Origin: Spirochaetales bacterium
Lineage (GTDB): Bacteria; Spirochaetota; Spirochaetia; DTKZ01
DNA length: 11,762 nt
Direction: 5' to 3'
Assembly: GCA_017998025.1 (NCBI GenBank)
Contig: JAGODW010000020.1
Span: 1-11,762 of the forward strand
Shown here: piece by piece, positions 1 to 6,558 of the stretch
Layout of the letters: every line of letters starts with the position of its first letter
How positions within the stretch are numbered: the first letter of the stretch is position 1
Position numbers and translations under genes: made by a program
The notes under the pieces: generated by a model
Databases searched by the model: none
What the model was told of the DNA's origin: nothing
Seen by the model: the letters and a program-made list of their open reading frames with translations, nothing else

Positions 1-442
1 GTCCGATGCAGAGCGGTTCGAGGTCGCCAGGCTATTAGGGATCGATCGAACGGTGGATGTGCTGAGGGAAAATCTAACCGAGGTAGTGGCCGAATATACA
101 GATGGAGAGGGAATGGATATCTGTATTGAATGTTCCGGTGCTCAGGCTGCGGTTGATACAGGGATTTCTCTCCTTAAAAAGCGGGGCAAACTAACTCAGG
201 TGGGATTGTTCGGCCGGAAGGTCTCTGTAGATTTAGATGCAGTAGTACAAAAAGAAATTCAAATAACCGGTTCTATGTCTCATACCTGGAATGCATGGAA
301 ACGAGGTCTTGCTCTCGTAGGACAGGGGAAAATTCAGTTAAAACCCCTTGTTTCTGCTGTATACTCGATTCTCGAATGGGAGCGTGCCTTTCGTGAGTTC
401 GAGGAACGCAGGGGAATCAAGATCCTGCTGGAGCCTGTGTAA
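1..442 (+). CDS. Zinc-type alcohol/polyol dehydrogenase (MDR family), C-terminal fragment
   Basis: This is the 3' part of a medium-chain dehydrogenase that enters from the left edge; the reading frame is open from base 2, so the methionine codon at 53 is internal. About 146 residues are visible, covering much of the NAD(P)-binding Rossmann half and the C-terminal return to the catalytic domain. Recognisable pieces are SDAERFEVARLLG after the second Rossmann strand, the GMDICIECSG strand-turn, the LLKKRGKLTQVGLFG segment and the closing WERAFREFEERRGIKILLEP, all typical of the threonine/sorbitol dehydrogenase branch. The catalytic zinc ligands and the glycine-rich loop lie outside the window, so zinc dependence and substrate cannot be judged. 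Such enzymes oxidise secondary alcohols of polyols or sugar acids. A 55-base gap and a weak hairpin separate it from the phosphatase gene downstream, so a shared operon is uncertain. Confidence 0.85.
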   Translation, partial: SDAERFEVARLLGIDRTVDVLRENLTEVVAEYTDGEGMDICIECSGAQAAVDTGISLLKKRGKLTQVGLFGRKVSVDLDAVVQKEIQITGSMSHTWNAWKRGLALVGQGKIQLKPLVSAVYSILEWERAFREFEERRGIKILLEPV

Positions 443-450
443 AAACTACG

Positions 451-476
451 TAGGGATTGATCTTGTCGATTCCCTA
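451..476 (+). terminator. Weak stem-loop after the dehydrogenase gene
   Basis: TAGGGA (451-456) pairs perfectly with TCCCTA (471-476), and an inner ATC/GAT pairing can extend the stem. It begins nine bases after the dehydrogenase stop codon. No proper T-run follows (TTTG, then A-rich sequence), so it may be a weak or factor-dependent terminator or a 3'-end stabiliser rather than a true intrinsic terminator. Confidence 0.3.
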
Positions 477-497
477 TTTGCAAATTAAACTAAAATT

Positions 498-1256
498 ATG
501 AAAGCTGAGGTTCATGCGGTTTCACATGTCGGCTATAGGCGTGAACGGAATGAAGATTATGTATTTACCGGTATTCGATCGCTTCGGGATGATGAGGCAG
601 TAGATGAAATAGAAATCATGCCTGACCGGGTACTGTTTTTTGCCGTAGCCGATGGTCTTGGGGGAGAAGCGGCAGGAGAGGTAGCCAGTGAGACGGCCGT
701 ACAGGTGTTCTCCGAGGGGCTTGCAACCCTGGCCCCTCATGCAACGCCTGGTGAAGTGGAGCAACGGTTTAAAGGGCTAACTGCAAGAACCCAGAAGGTT
801 CTTGAGGAAATGGGGAGAAAGGATCCGTCTCTCTCTGGCCTGGGGACTACTCTCACCGGTGTTCTTCTCCTACAGGGAGTATGGTACTGGGTGCATGTGG
901 GGGATACCCGTCTGTATCGCTTTCAAGATGGGAACTTGATCCAGATTTCCAGGGACCATACTTTGAGAGAACTCTACCATAGTTCCATTATCCCCCCGAA
1001 TATTCTATCCAACTGCTTTGGCGGCGGTACTGAGGCGGTATACTGCGATTTTGGTGTACTTCCTTCTATTAAAGCTGAGCGGGATGCAATCCTGATTACG
1101 AGTGACGGGCTTCATGATCATGTTTCGCATACAATAATAGAAGAGATCCTGCAGAACAATCCGGAAAATCCTCTGCCCCAACTGTTACAGGCAGGTCTGG
1201 ATGCGGGCGGTGTGGATAATATTTCCTGTCTATACATTAAGGTGCGGGATGAATAA
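498..1256 (+). CDS. PP2C-family serine/threonine protein phosphatase
   Basis: The 252-residue protein is a complete, cytoplasmic, single-domain PP2C (PPM) phosphatase that would remove phosphate from Ser/Thr residues using two Mn/Mg ions. The family motifs appear in order: GYRRERNED near residues 12-20, VADGLGGEAAGEVAS at about 51-65, GLGTTLTG at about 113-120, WVHVGDTRLYR, ISRDHTL, LITSDGLHDHVS at about 200, and GGVDNIS near the end. The aspartates of NED, ADG, SDG and VDN are the expected metal ligands and all are present. It has no membrane segment and no extra sensory domain, and at 252 residues it has the usual length of bacterial stand-alone PP2C enzymes. The ATG start has no clear Shine-Dalgarno sequence, but the conserved domain begins right after it, so a much later start is unlikely. 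No partner kinase or FHA protein is encoded in the window. Confidence 0.92.
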   Translation: MKAEVHAVSHVGYRRERNEDYVFTGIRSLRDDEAVDEIEIMPDRVLFFAVADGLGGEAAGEVASETAVQVFSEGLATLAPHATPGEVEQRFKGLTARTQKVLEEMGRKDPSLSGLGTTLTGVLLLQGVWYWVHVGDTRLYRFQDGNLIQISRDHTLRELYHSSIIPPNILSNCFGGGTEAVYCDFGVLPSIKAERDAILITSDGLHDHVSHTIIEEILQNNPENPLPQLLQAGLDAGGVDNISCLYIKVRDE

Positions 1257-1311
1257 GGGTATATATCAGGAATTATGAATCGCCTGATCGTGTACTCCGA
1301 TGATGGTTGAA

Positions 1312-1343
1312 CAGCAGCCTGGTACTAGGTCTACTGTATTTTT
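1312..1343 (+). terminator. Possible weak terminator after the phosphatase gene
   Basis: An imperfect stem (CAG...CCT / AGG...CTG, 1312-1336) is followed by TATTTTTG, with five T's at 1339-1343. Pairing is short and interrupted. It is listed because the region must separate the phosphatase transcript from the promoter at 1409-1437. The rest of 1257-1390 shows no gene. Confidence 0.22.
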
Positions 1344-1391
1344 GCTCTAACATGCTCCTCACGGACAGAACATCCTTTAATTTTGATAGTA

Positions 1392-1409
1392 AGACGTCAG
1401 ATTCCGTCT
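1392..1409. promoter_or_regulatory. Dyad overlapping the -35 box of the dctP1 promoter (candidate operator)
   Basis: AGACG (1392-1396) is repeated in inverted orientation as CGTCT (1405-1409), with an eight-base spacer. The right arm ends on the first base of the -35 hexamer of the promoter at 1409-1437. This is a classic position for a repressor or activator site. Which protein would bind is unknown. Confidence 0.35.
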
Positions 1410-1437
1410 GGACAAAAGCAAAAAATCTTAGTATAAT
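1409..1437 (+). promoter_or_regulatory. Sigma70-type promoter of TRAP module 1
   Basis: A -35 box TGGACA (1409-1414, five of six consensus bases) and a perfect -10 box TATAAT (1432-1437) are separated by exactly 17 bases. Transcription should begin near 1444, giving a leader of about 25 bases before dctP1. The dctP1 ribosome binding site AGGAGG (1459-1464) follows directly. This is the best promoter in the window. Confidence 0.7.
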
Positions 1438-1449
1438 ATCATGTATCAA

Positions 1450-1458
1450 ATATATCAG
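1450..1458 (+). promoter_or_regulatory. ATATATCAG motif in the dctP1 leader (candidate GntR site)
   Basis: The nine-base word ATATATCAG lies just after the expected transcription start of dctP1 and directly before its ribosome binding site. The identical word occurs at 6015-6023 in the promoter of the GntR regulator encoded at 5259-5957, and again at 1261-1269. A repressor bound here would block early transcription of dctP1. It is AT-rich, so chance occurrence is a real alternative. Confidence 0.35.
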
Positions 1459-1469
1459 AGGAGGTTGGT

Positions 1470-2489
1470 ATGAGAAAACCTATCCTATTTCTCACGCTAG
1501 TGGTGGGGATAGCATTGCTTGCTTTGCCCCTCTATGCGGGAGGGCAAAAGGAGCCCGCTGCTACAAAACAGTACGTGTTAAAATTTAATCACGTACTTAC
1601 TACACAGGATCCCTATCATGAGTATTTCCACAAATGGGCAGATGCTGTAGCTCAACGAACAAATGGGAATCTTAAAGTAGAAGTTTTTCCCAGCGCCCAG
1701 TTAGGAGTGGAAGAGGATATCCTGGAACAGATCCGGCAAGGGGCTAATGTAGGGCAGAACACAGATTCCGCGCGATTAGGGAACTATGTTCCGGATATTG
1801 CGGTTATGAATGCACCCTATTTTGTTGAAAGCGTAGAAGAAGTGCAGAAACTGAACCAACTGGATACGGTGAAAGCCTGGAATGCAGAGCTGGAGAAAAC
1901 TCAAGGATTCAAGGTTCTTTCCTTTCTCTGGATTCAGGGTTTCCGTCAGATAATTGCCAACAAACCGGTTTACAAACCAGAGGATTTGAATGGCTTAAGG
2001 ATCCGCACACCACCGGCTCCCATATGGCAGGAATCGATTCGGGCTATTGGTGCAGTACCTACGGCATTAGCTTATGGAGAAATGTATCCCGGAATGCAGA
2101 CGAAGGTCATCGATGGAATGGAACTTTCCTTTACAGCGGCATTTAATGGAAAATTCTATGAAGTAGCGAAGTATATCAGTGAAACCCGACACATTCTCCT
2201 GATCAACTTTGAGGTAATCAGCAGCAAGTGGTTCAACTCCCTACCAGCGGAATACCAGAAGATTTTGCAAGAAGAGTGTGACAAAGCCGGTTTAGAGGTA
2301 TCCAGAAAATATATGGAAGTCCTGGATAAGCAGAGCCGGGAGGAAATGCAAAAGAAAGGCATGACCATCATTGACAAGTCCCAGATTGATATGGCTGCCT
2401 TTAAAAAGGCTGGAGAGAAAGCCTATGAGAAACTGAATCTCGTGACGGCCAGGGATAAGGTTTATAAAGAGTTGGGGAAGACGAAGTAG
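1470..2489 (+). CDS. dctP: TRAP transporter solute-binding protein DctP, module 1
   Basis: This 339-residue periplasmic binding protein captures a substrate, usually a carboxylate, and delivers it to the DctQ/DctM membrane partners. Residues 1-23 form a signal peptide (MRKP, then a long hydrophobic stretch ending LPLYA) with probable cleavage before GGQKE. There is no lipobox cysteine, so it should be a free periplasmic protein. The DctP fold is clear: KFNHVLTTQDPYHEYFHKWAD near 38-58, VEVFPSAQLGVEED at 70-83, GFRQIIANKP at 157-166 and LNGLRIRTPP at 173-182. The arginine in LRIR (R177 or R179) is at the position of the family's carboxylate-clamping arginine. A perfect AGGAGG sits five bases before the ATG. 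It is the first gene of dctP-dctQ-dctM-SDR. The substrate is not readable from sequence; a sugar acid or similar is only a guess from the SDR neighbour. Confidence 0.93.
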   Translation: MRKPILFLTLVVGIALLALPLYAGGQKEPAATKQYVLKFNHVLTTQDPYHEYFHKWADAVAQRTNGNLKVEVFPSAQLGVEEDILEQIRQGANVGQNTDSARLGNYVPDIAVMNAPYFVESVEEVQKLNQLDTVKAWNAELEKTQGFKVLSFLWIQGFRQIIANKPVYKPEDLNGLRIRTPPAPIWQESIRAIGAVPTALAYGEMYPGMQTKVIDGMELSFTAAFNGKFYEVAKYISETRHILLINFEVISSKWFNSLPAEYQKILQEECDKAGLEVSRKYMEVLDKQSREEMQKKGMTIIDKSQIDMAAFKKAGEKAYEKLNLVTARDKVYKELGKTK

Positions 2490-2509
2490 CTGCCGGCATT
2501 TCTATTAGA

Positions 2510-2560
2510 GGTTGCCAAAGGAGAGCATGCAGATAGCGCAAAAAGCTCTCTTTGGCAACC
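2510..2560 (+). promoter_or_regulatory. Large stem-loop between dctP1 and dctQ1 (probable mRNA processing/attenuation element)
   Basis: GGTTGCCAAAGGAGAGC (2510-2526) pairs with GCTCTCTTTGGCAACC (2545-2560), giving 16 base pairs interrupted only by one bulged G, with an 18-base loop. It starts 20 bases after the dctP1 stop. The following sequence (CTTTCG) lacks a T-run, so it is not a standard intrinsic terminator. In binding-protein transporters, such structures typically protect the 3' end of the binding-protein message or reduce read-through, so that more binding protein than permease is made. That role is inferred here. Confidence 0.65.
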
Positions 2561-2594
2561 CTTTCGTATGAACATTCAGATAAAGTATCAGTAG

Positions 2595-2610
2595 AAAGAT
2601 TTAAGTCTTT
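2595..2610. repeat. Near-perfect 16-bp palindrome in the dctP1-dctQ1 spacer
   Basis: AAAGATTTAAGTCTTT is symmetric except for one T/G pair at the sixth position from each end. A TATAAC hexamer follows at 2628-2633, but no good -35 box can be placed 16-18 bases upstream of it. A secondary promoter with an operator for dctQM is therefore possible but weakly supported. The rest of the 189-base spacer shows no gene. Confidence 0.25.
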
Positions 2611-2678
2611 ATGAACAGATTCGGCGGTATAACTGTCATTCCCGTTTTATTATCAGCTGCACGAGAGGAGTGGTCTAC

Positions 2679-3149
2679 ATGAAAAAAATTTATCAATTTT
2701 TAGGAAAAGCTGAGGTTGTGATTTCAGCGACATGCTTCAGTCTTTCACTATTAATTATATTTACTAGTGCTATTGCAAGAACATTTAAACATCCACTGAA
2801 CTGGTCGCAAGACATGTCTCTTTTTCTCTTTGCCTGGGGCGTTTTTCTTAGTGCAGATGCTGCCATAAGAGTTAATAAACTAATAAACATCGATTTGCTT
2901 GTGAGCCGCTTGCCCCAAAATATTCGTAAGACTCTTGAAGTTGTCGTATATACTATCATTTTTATTTTTTTGATTTTTCTATTCTATAATGGAATTAAAC
3001 TGACTATTTTCTCCAGCAGAAGGGCATTTCAAGGTATCCCGGGTTTCAGCTATTCATGGGTAATTGTGAGCATTCCTGTTGGAAGTCTCCTGCAGATGAT
3101 CACGATTATTCTTAAGATCCGAAATCTTTATAAAAGGGAAGAATACTGA
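2679..3149 (+). CDS. dctQ: TRAP transporter small membrane subunit DctQ, module 1
   Basis: This 156-residue integral membrane protein is the small DctQ subunit that joins the DctM permease. Four hydrophobic helices are visible, roughly residues 10-33, 42-62, 81-102 and 122-143. The DctQ-like WSQDMSLFLFAWGVFLSADAAIRVN region holds the second helix and the loop leading to VNKLINIDLLVSRLP. The start is set at the ATG at 2679 (MKKIYQFL), because GAGAGGAG at 2663-2670 lies eight bases upstream of it. The GTG at 2670 would lie inside that ribosome binding site. The stop codon is one base from the dctM1 start, so the two are almost certainly co-translated. Sequence identity within the DctQ family is low, so topology and gene order carry much of the evidence. 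Confidence 0.88.
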   Translation: MKKIYQFLGKAEVVISATCFSLSLLIIFTSAIARTFKHPLNWSQDMSLFLFAWGVFLSADAAIRVNKLINIDLLVSRLPQNIRKTLEVVVYTIIFIFLIFLFYNGIKLTIFSSRRAFQGIPGFSYSWVIVSIPVGSLLQMITIILKIRNLYKREEY

Positions 3150-3150
3150 T

Positions 3151-4425
3151 ATGTTAATTGTTGCAATTTTATTGATTGTTTTTCTTGCGATTGGAATGCC
3201 CATCGCCTATGCAATCGGTATCGCAGGTTTTGCATTTTTTCTTCAGCACCCAGAGCTCCCCATGACGATTATTGTTCAGCTACCCATATCGCAAACCCAG
3301 AATTTTACATTGCTTGCTGTGCCCCTATTTATCCTTGCGGGCAATCTCATGAATGCTTCTGGAATCACCAGTAGAATCATTAAACTCTCTTCGGTTCTAA
3401 CAGGACATATGCGAGGAGGTCTTGCCCAGGTCAATGTTCTGGTCTCCACACTCATGGGAGGTGTATCGGGCTCAGCAATTGCAGATGCTGCGATGGAAGC
3501 ACGTATTCTATGCCCTACTATGCTCCAAAAAGGATATTCACCTGGTTTTACCGCAAACTGTACAGCCTGGACAGGTCTAATTACCGCAACGATTCCTCCG
3601 GGCGTTGGCATCATTCTCTATGGGGTCACAGGAGAAGTTTCTATAGGTAGGCTTTTTTCTGCAGGAATCTTTGTGGGGATTTTTCTCACCGCAGTATATA
3701 TGTTCAATGTATGGGTCATTTCAGGCCGGAAGGGTTACAAACCTGAACGCACAAGGGCTTCCTTCCGGGAATGTATGCAGGCGATTGCGGAGAATATCTG
3801 GGCTTTGCTTTTCCCCATATTCCTTCTTGTGGGTTTGAGAATTGGTATCTTTACCCCATCAGAAGTTGGTTCATTCGCCTGTGTCTATGCGATTCTGGTC
3901 GGCGTATTTGCTTACAAGGAACTCAGCCTGAAGAAGCTGTTGCAAACACTTGGAGAGAGTGTTCTGGATGTTGGAGGCATCATGTTTATCATTGCGCTCT
4001 CTGGCATTTTTGGGTATGGAATCCCGTTTGAGAGAATCCCTGATCTGATTTCCAATACAATCCTCGGTTTTTCCACCAATCGATATATCGTTATGTTCAT
4101 AATACTTTTCATTCTTGTCATCCTTGGCATGTTTATCGATGGATCGGTGGTAATCCTGCTCTTTACACCTATTTTCCTTCCTCTAGCGGTACAAGTAGGG
4201 TGGGATCCGGTGCACTTTGGAATTCTCTTCTGTACAATCATCACCATGGGAAACATGACACCGCCTGTAGGTTTGGCCATGAGTGCGGTTTGTCAGGTGC
4301 TTAATGTGCCTATCTCCGCCTATATCAAAGATATGTGGCCCTGGCTCTGGGCAACTGTGCTTTCTATCGCGGTGCTGGTATTCTTCCCGGGTCTCGTACT
4401 GTTTTTACCGAACCTGCTTTTTTAA
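3151..4425 (+). CDS. dctM: TRAP transporter large permease subunit DctM, module 1
   Basis: This 424-residue, very hydrophobic protein is the ion-coupled permease of TRAP module 1, with about a dozen membrane segments. DctM hallmarks in order are the N-terminal IGMPIAYAIGIAGFAFF helix, LLAVPLFILAGNLMNASGIT, GHMRGGLAQVNVLVSTLMGGVSGSAIADAA, GLITATIPPGVGIILYG, IFTPSEVGSFACVYAI and MGNMTPPVGLAMSAV near the C terminus. The P-loop-like IPPG and TPPVG hairpin motifs are those expected in this elevator-type fold. Length matches the DctM family (about 425-430 residues). It begins one base after dctQ1 ends, with GGGAAG as a modest ribosome binding site inside the end of dctQ1. It probably uses a sodium gradient, as characterised TRAP systems do. 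Confidence 0.95.
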   Translation: MLIVAILLIVFLAIGMPIAYAIGIAGFAFFLQHPELPMTIIVQLPISQTQNFTLLAVPLFILAGNLMNASGITSRIIKLSSVLTGHMRGGLAQVNVLVSTLMGGVSGSAIADAAMEARILCPTMLQKGYSPGFTANCTAWTGLITATIPPGVGIILYGVTGEVSIGRLFSAGIFVGIFLTAVYMFNVWVISGRKGYKPERTRASFRECMQAIAENIWALLFPIFLLVGLRIGIFTPSEVGSFACVYAILVGVFAYKELSLKKLLQTLGESVLDVGGIMFIIALSGIFGYGIPFERIPDLISNTILGFSTNRYIVMFIILFILVILGMFIDGSVVILLFTPIFLPLAVQVGWDPVHFGILFCTIITMGNMTPPVGLAMSAVCQVLNVPISAYIKDMWPWLWATVLSIAVLVFFPGLVLFLPNLLF

Positions 4426-4438
4426 TAGAGGAAAAATC

Positions 4439-5179
4439 ATGGAACTAAAGGACAAAGTTGCCATTATTACAGGTTCTGCAAAAGGAATTGGTTTTGCGAT
4501 TGCACGAACCTTCGCACGAGAAGGAGCAAGTATTGTACTTGTTGATCGAGAAGGTGCAGAGAATGCTGCGATATCCTTGAGAAAGGATCACCCCGATGTA
4601 ATGCCCATTGCGATCGACATTACCGACATGGATGCAGTGAACAACGCAGTAGAAACGATTATTAAAGCAAAAGGGCACATTGATATCCTTGTCAATAATG
4701 CAGGCATTATAGCTCGTGGTAGTATTCTCGATCTGAATAGGAAACAATGGCTGCAGGTTATGGATGTAAACGTAAATGGAAACTTCTACTTCTGTAAAGC
4801 AGTAATCCCTTATATGATTCGCCAGCATTCGGGAAATATTGTGAATATCACCTCCATTGCAGGAAAAATGGGTGATATAACTGCTGCTCCTGTCTATGGG
4901 ACTTCCAAAGGAGCTATTAATGCATTCACAAAATCCCTGGCTCGCCAGCTTGCTGAATATGGTATTCGTGTCAATGCGGTTGCTCCTCATGCTATTGAAA
5001 CCGATATGAGCGCAGACTGGACAGAAGAAAAGAGAAAAGAAGTGACTAAATCAATCCCTCTCAAGAGAATGGGAAAGCCAGAAGAGGTTGCAGAAGCTGC
5101 TCTTTTTCTCGCGTCAGACAGGTCCTCGTTCATAACGGGAGAAATTCTGGATGTAAATGGCGGGATGTTGATGGATTGA
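4439..5179 (+). CDS. Short-chain dehydrogenase/reductase, last gene of TRAP module 1
   Basis: This 246-residue classical SDR oxidises or reduces an alcohol/ketone pair with NAD(H) or NADP(H) in the cytoplasm. Visible motifs are the nucleotide-binding TGSAKGIG (residues 11-18), an aspartate at the end of strand two (LVDRE, D36) that favours NAD(H), NNAG at 86-89, and the catalytic Ser139, Tyr153 and Lys157 of ITSIAG and YGTSK. The C-terminal SSFITGEILDVNGGM is standard. The motif after strand six reads VAPHAIETDM, with histidine in place of the usual glycine of PG. The start is the ATG at 4439: TAGAGGA at 4426-4432 is well placed, and homology begins there. The open frame continues upstream to 4283 but only as an overlap with dctM1. 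It lies 13 bases behind dctM1, so it probably acts on the imported substrate; sugar-acid dehydrogenases of the gluconate 3- or 5-dehydrogenase kind are the nearest type. Confidence 0.9.
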   Translation: MELKDKVAIITGSAKGIGFAIARTFAREGASIVLVDREGAENAAISLRKDHPDVMPIAIDITDMDAVNNAVETIIKAKGHIDILVNNAGIIARGSILDLNRKQWLQVMDVNVNGNFYFCKAVIPYMIRQHSGNIVNITSIAGKMGDITAAPVYGTSKGAINAFTKSLARQLAEYGIRVNAVAPHAIETDMSADWTEEKRKEVTKSIPLKRMGKPEEVAEAALFLASDRSSFITGEILDVNGGMLMD

Positions 5180-5258
5180 TTTAGAGTTTTTTTTAGCTCT
5201 GGGGGTAGATAAACGCCTTGTCATTCCTGAGGATTGATGGGTGTGCGGGTTTCTCTTT

Positions 5259-5957
5259 TCAAAGGAAGTGGGAGAAGAGAGGTCCTTCCAGAACATTTTT
5301 TTTGCTTCGATCTAGATGGATTTTCATTATCTCTACCGCATCGATTGAATTTCTAGAAAGGGCTTCCACAATCTGAGTATGGTGTTCCAGTGTGGTTAAC
5401 GGATCGGGGGGAATAGCAATATTGTATATATAATTCATATTTAAATGGAGGCTGATTTCCTCATAGAATTTACTAAGATATGCATTGTTGGCCAGGCGAC
5501 AAAGTTCTGTATGAAACTCCCTGTCCCATCGGATGTACTCCTGTATTTCTGCCGGCCCCTGTCCGCGGTTTACGATCCGGCGCATTTCGTCAAGGATGAT
5601 ATATAAACGTTCTAAATCTTTTTTTTGAATAGTGTTATAGATTGTTTCTATGCAGTGAGTCTCTATCAGTTCTCGCATTACTAATGCATCCTGGATAGAT
5701 TTCTGGGTGGGAATTTTTATCATGCATCGGCTTCTCGGATAGATAGTGACAACCCCTTCGAGTTCCAGGCGCTTAATCGCTTCTCGAACAGGCATAGGAC
5801 TCACTTTCAGTTCCTCTGCAATTTTTTTTATGCTTAGCGTCTCTCCGTAATTTAATTTTCCTTCAATAATTAAGTTACAAAGGTAGTGGTATACCTGCTC
5901 GCCTAAACTGCGTGTATCAAGAATTGGTTGGGTTTGATGTAAATTGGGCCGGATCAT
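5259..5957 (-). CDS. GntR-family transcriptional regulator with FCD domain (module 1 side)
   Basis: This 232-residue cytoplasmic repressor-type regulator has an N-terminal winged helix (about residues 16-80) with the GntR signature LSIKKIAEELKVSPMPVREA followed by IKRLELEGVV. An all-helical FCD effector domain follows (about 85-225). The FCD metal or effector ligands are visible: D145 and H149 in WDREFH, H192/H193 in EHHTQ and H214 in MKIHLDRS. FCD regulators commonly sense carboxylates or sugar acids. The gene is convergent with the SDR of module 1, with a 79-base gap and no clear shared terminator, although an eight-T run occurs at 5187-5194. Only a weak ribosome binding site precedes the ATG at 5957. 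Because its promoter shares a nine-base word with the dctP1 leader, it is the best candidate for controlling module 1 as well as itself. Confidence 0.92.
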   Translation of the reverse strand: MIRPNLHQTQPILDTRSLGEQVYHYLCNLIIEGKLNYGETLSIKKIAEELKVSPMPVREAIKRLELEGVVTIYPRSRCMIKIPTQKSIQDALVMRELIETHCIETIYNTIQKKDLERLYIILDEMRRIVNRGQGPAEIQEYIRWDREFHTELCRLANNAYLSKFYEEISLHLNMNYIYNIAIPPDPLTTLEHHTQIVEALSRNSIDAVEIMKIHLDRSKKNVLEGPLFSHFL

Positions 5958-5970
5958 ATCTTTAAATATA

Positions 5971-6030
5971 GAACTCTGATATAGTTCATAATCTTTACAT
6001 TTCTATATAACTATATATATCAGATATCAG
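5971..6030. promoter_or_regulatory. Candidate autoregulatory operator cluster upstream of the first GntR gene
   Basis: Three related elements are present. GAACT (5971-5975) and AGTTC (5983-5987) form a perfect dyad around CTGATAT. ATATATCAG lies at 6015-6023. ATATCAG is repeated directly at 6024-6030. Read on the minus strand, the 6030 end gives CTGATAT twice and then a TAGTTATA-like tail, so the two halves of the region are inverted relatives of each other. The right half overlaps the proposed promoter at 6012-6040. Confidence 0.4.
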
Positions 6031-6040
6031 AAAAAATCAA
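6012..6040 (-). promoter_or_regulatory. Probable promoter of the first GntR regulator
   Basis: On the minus strand a -35 box TTGATT (6035-6040) and a -10 box TATATA (6012-6017) are 17 bases apart, each matching four of six consensus bases. The two CTGATAT repeats lie in the spacer, the usual place for autorepression. In this AT-rich stretch the exact -10 register is uncertain. Confidence 0.4.
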
Positions 6041-6056
6041 GAGCTTTTGCTTAGAT

Positions 6057-6125
6057 AGTGTCACGAAGCTTGTGGGTGTTGGTCGGTCTCTTTTTTTACA
6101 TCCTACCACCAGGCTTCGTGACACT
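6057..6125. repeat. Inverted repeat with 13-bp perfect arms between two minus-strand genes
   Basis: AGTGTCACGAAGC (6057-6069) is exactly inverted as GCTTCGTGACACT (6113-6125). Imperfect pairing continues inward (TTG-TGG against CCACCAG), leaving a loop with a seven-T run near 6091-6097. The element is about 69 bases long, encodes nothing and lies between the ABM gene and the GntR gene. It may be a transcription terminator for the ABM transcript, helped by the T6 run (minus strand, 6031-6036), a structured RNA, or a small repeat of miniature-transposon type. No clean target duplication is visible at its ends. Confidence 0.6.
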
Positions 6126-6165
6126 TAGTATTTTGAAGAGAGAAAACTAATGGGATGAAACTGGC

Positions 6166-6477
6166 TTAAAAAGCCGGCTCTAGTACGCGGGAAGATACAC
6201 TTTCCCGTAGATCCTTTACGCGATCGAGAAATTCTTTCATATGCGGCATAGAAGAATGTGTTTTCAACGCATCCATCGATTCCCATCGTTCAAGAAGGGT
6301 AATACGATTTTTTTGTACAGGTTCCTGGTTTCCAAGGGGAGAAGGTATTTCGCGAAAGTATTCGTACCCTAAACACCCTTTTTCCGCAAGAACCCGGGGG
6401 CGCAGTTTTTTGCATTCGGTTAAAAAGGGTTCCATCTTTCCTTCTTTAATAATCATTGTAACAACTACTTGTATCAT
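6166..6477 (-). CDS. Antibiotic biosynthesis monooxygenase (ABM/YgiN-like) domain protein
   Basis: This 103-residue cytoplasmic protein has the size and pattern of the dimeric ferredoxin-like ABM fold: an N-terminal strand IQVVVTMIIKEG, an amphipathic helix MEPFLTECKKLRP, the signature EKGCLGYEYFRE, then ITLLERWESMDALKTHSSMPHMKEF with its histidines, typical of the family. Characterised members include the quinol monooxygenase YgiN and cofactor-free oxygenases; others, such as LsrG, act as isomerases on sugar-phosphate-like products, so the reaction cannot be named. The start is the ATG at 6477, because GGGAGAG lies just upstream and homology starts there; the open frame extends to 6573 without family similarity. 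The gene is divergent from the second GntR regulator across a 167-base gap, which suggests control by that regulator. No convincing promoter was found for it. Confidence 0.83.
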   Translation of the reverse strand: MIQVVVTMIIKEGKMEPFLTECKKLRPRVLAEKGCLGYEYFREIPSPLGNQEPVQKNRITLLERWESMDALKTHSSMPHMKEFLDRVKDLRESVSSRVLEPAF

Positions 6478-6558
6478 ACTACTCTCCCTTCTTTTATCAG
6501 TATGGCAGAAAGAAAGGAATAGTACAACCCATGAGAATTTACACCTATCAATATTTTC

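Noticed and set aside
1307..1588. Open frame of 93 codons overlapping the promoter and start of dctP1
   Set aside because: It crosses the promoter and the dctP1 signal-peptide region in another frame, has no ribosome binding site and has no recognisable protein pattern.
4283..4438. Extended N terminus for the short-chain dehydrogenase
   Set aside because: The extra 52 residues overlap dctM1, are rich in cysteine and unlike any SDR, and a good ribosome binding site precedes the ATG at 4439.
4445..4990. Long antisense frame (181 codons) across the SDR gene
   Set aside because: It is a shadow of the SDR coding sequence, with cysteine- and asparagine-rich low-quality protein and no start signal.
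5180..5258. Bidirectional terminator between the SDR and GntR genes
   Set aside because: There is an eight-T run at 5187-5194, but no stable stem precedes it on either strand, so a terminator call is not supported.
6057..6125. Insertion-sequence remnant or CRISPR-like repeat
   Set aside because: No transposase fragment, no multiple spaced repeats and no clear target-site duplication are present in the window, so only an inverted repeat can be claimed.
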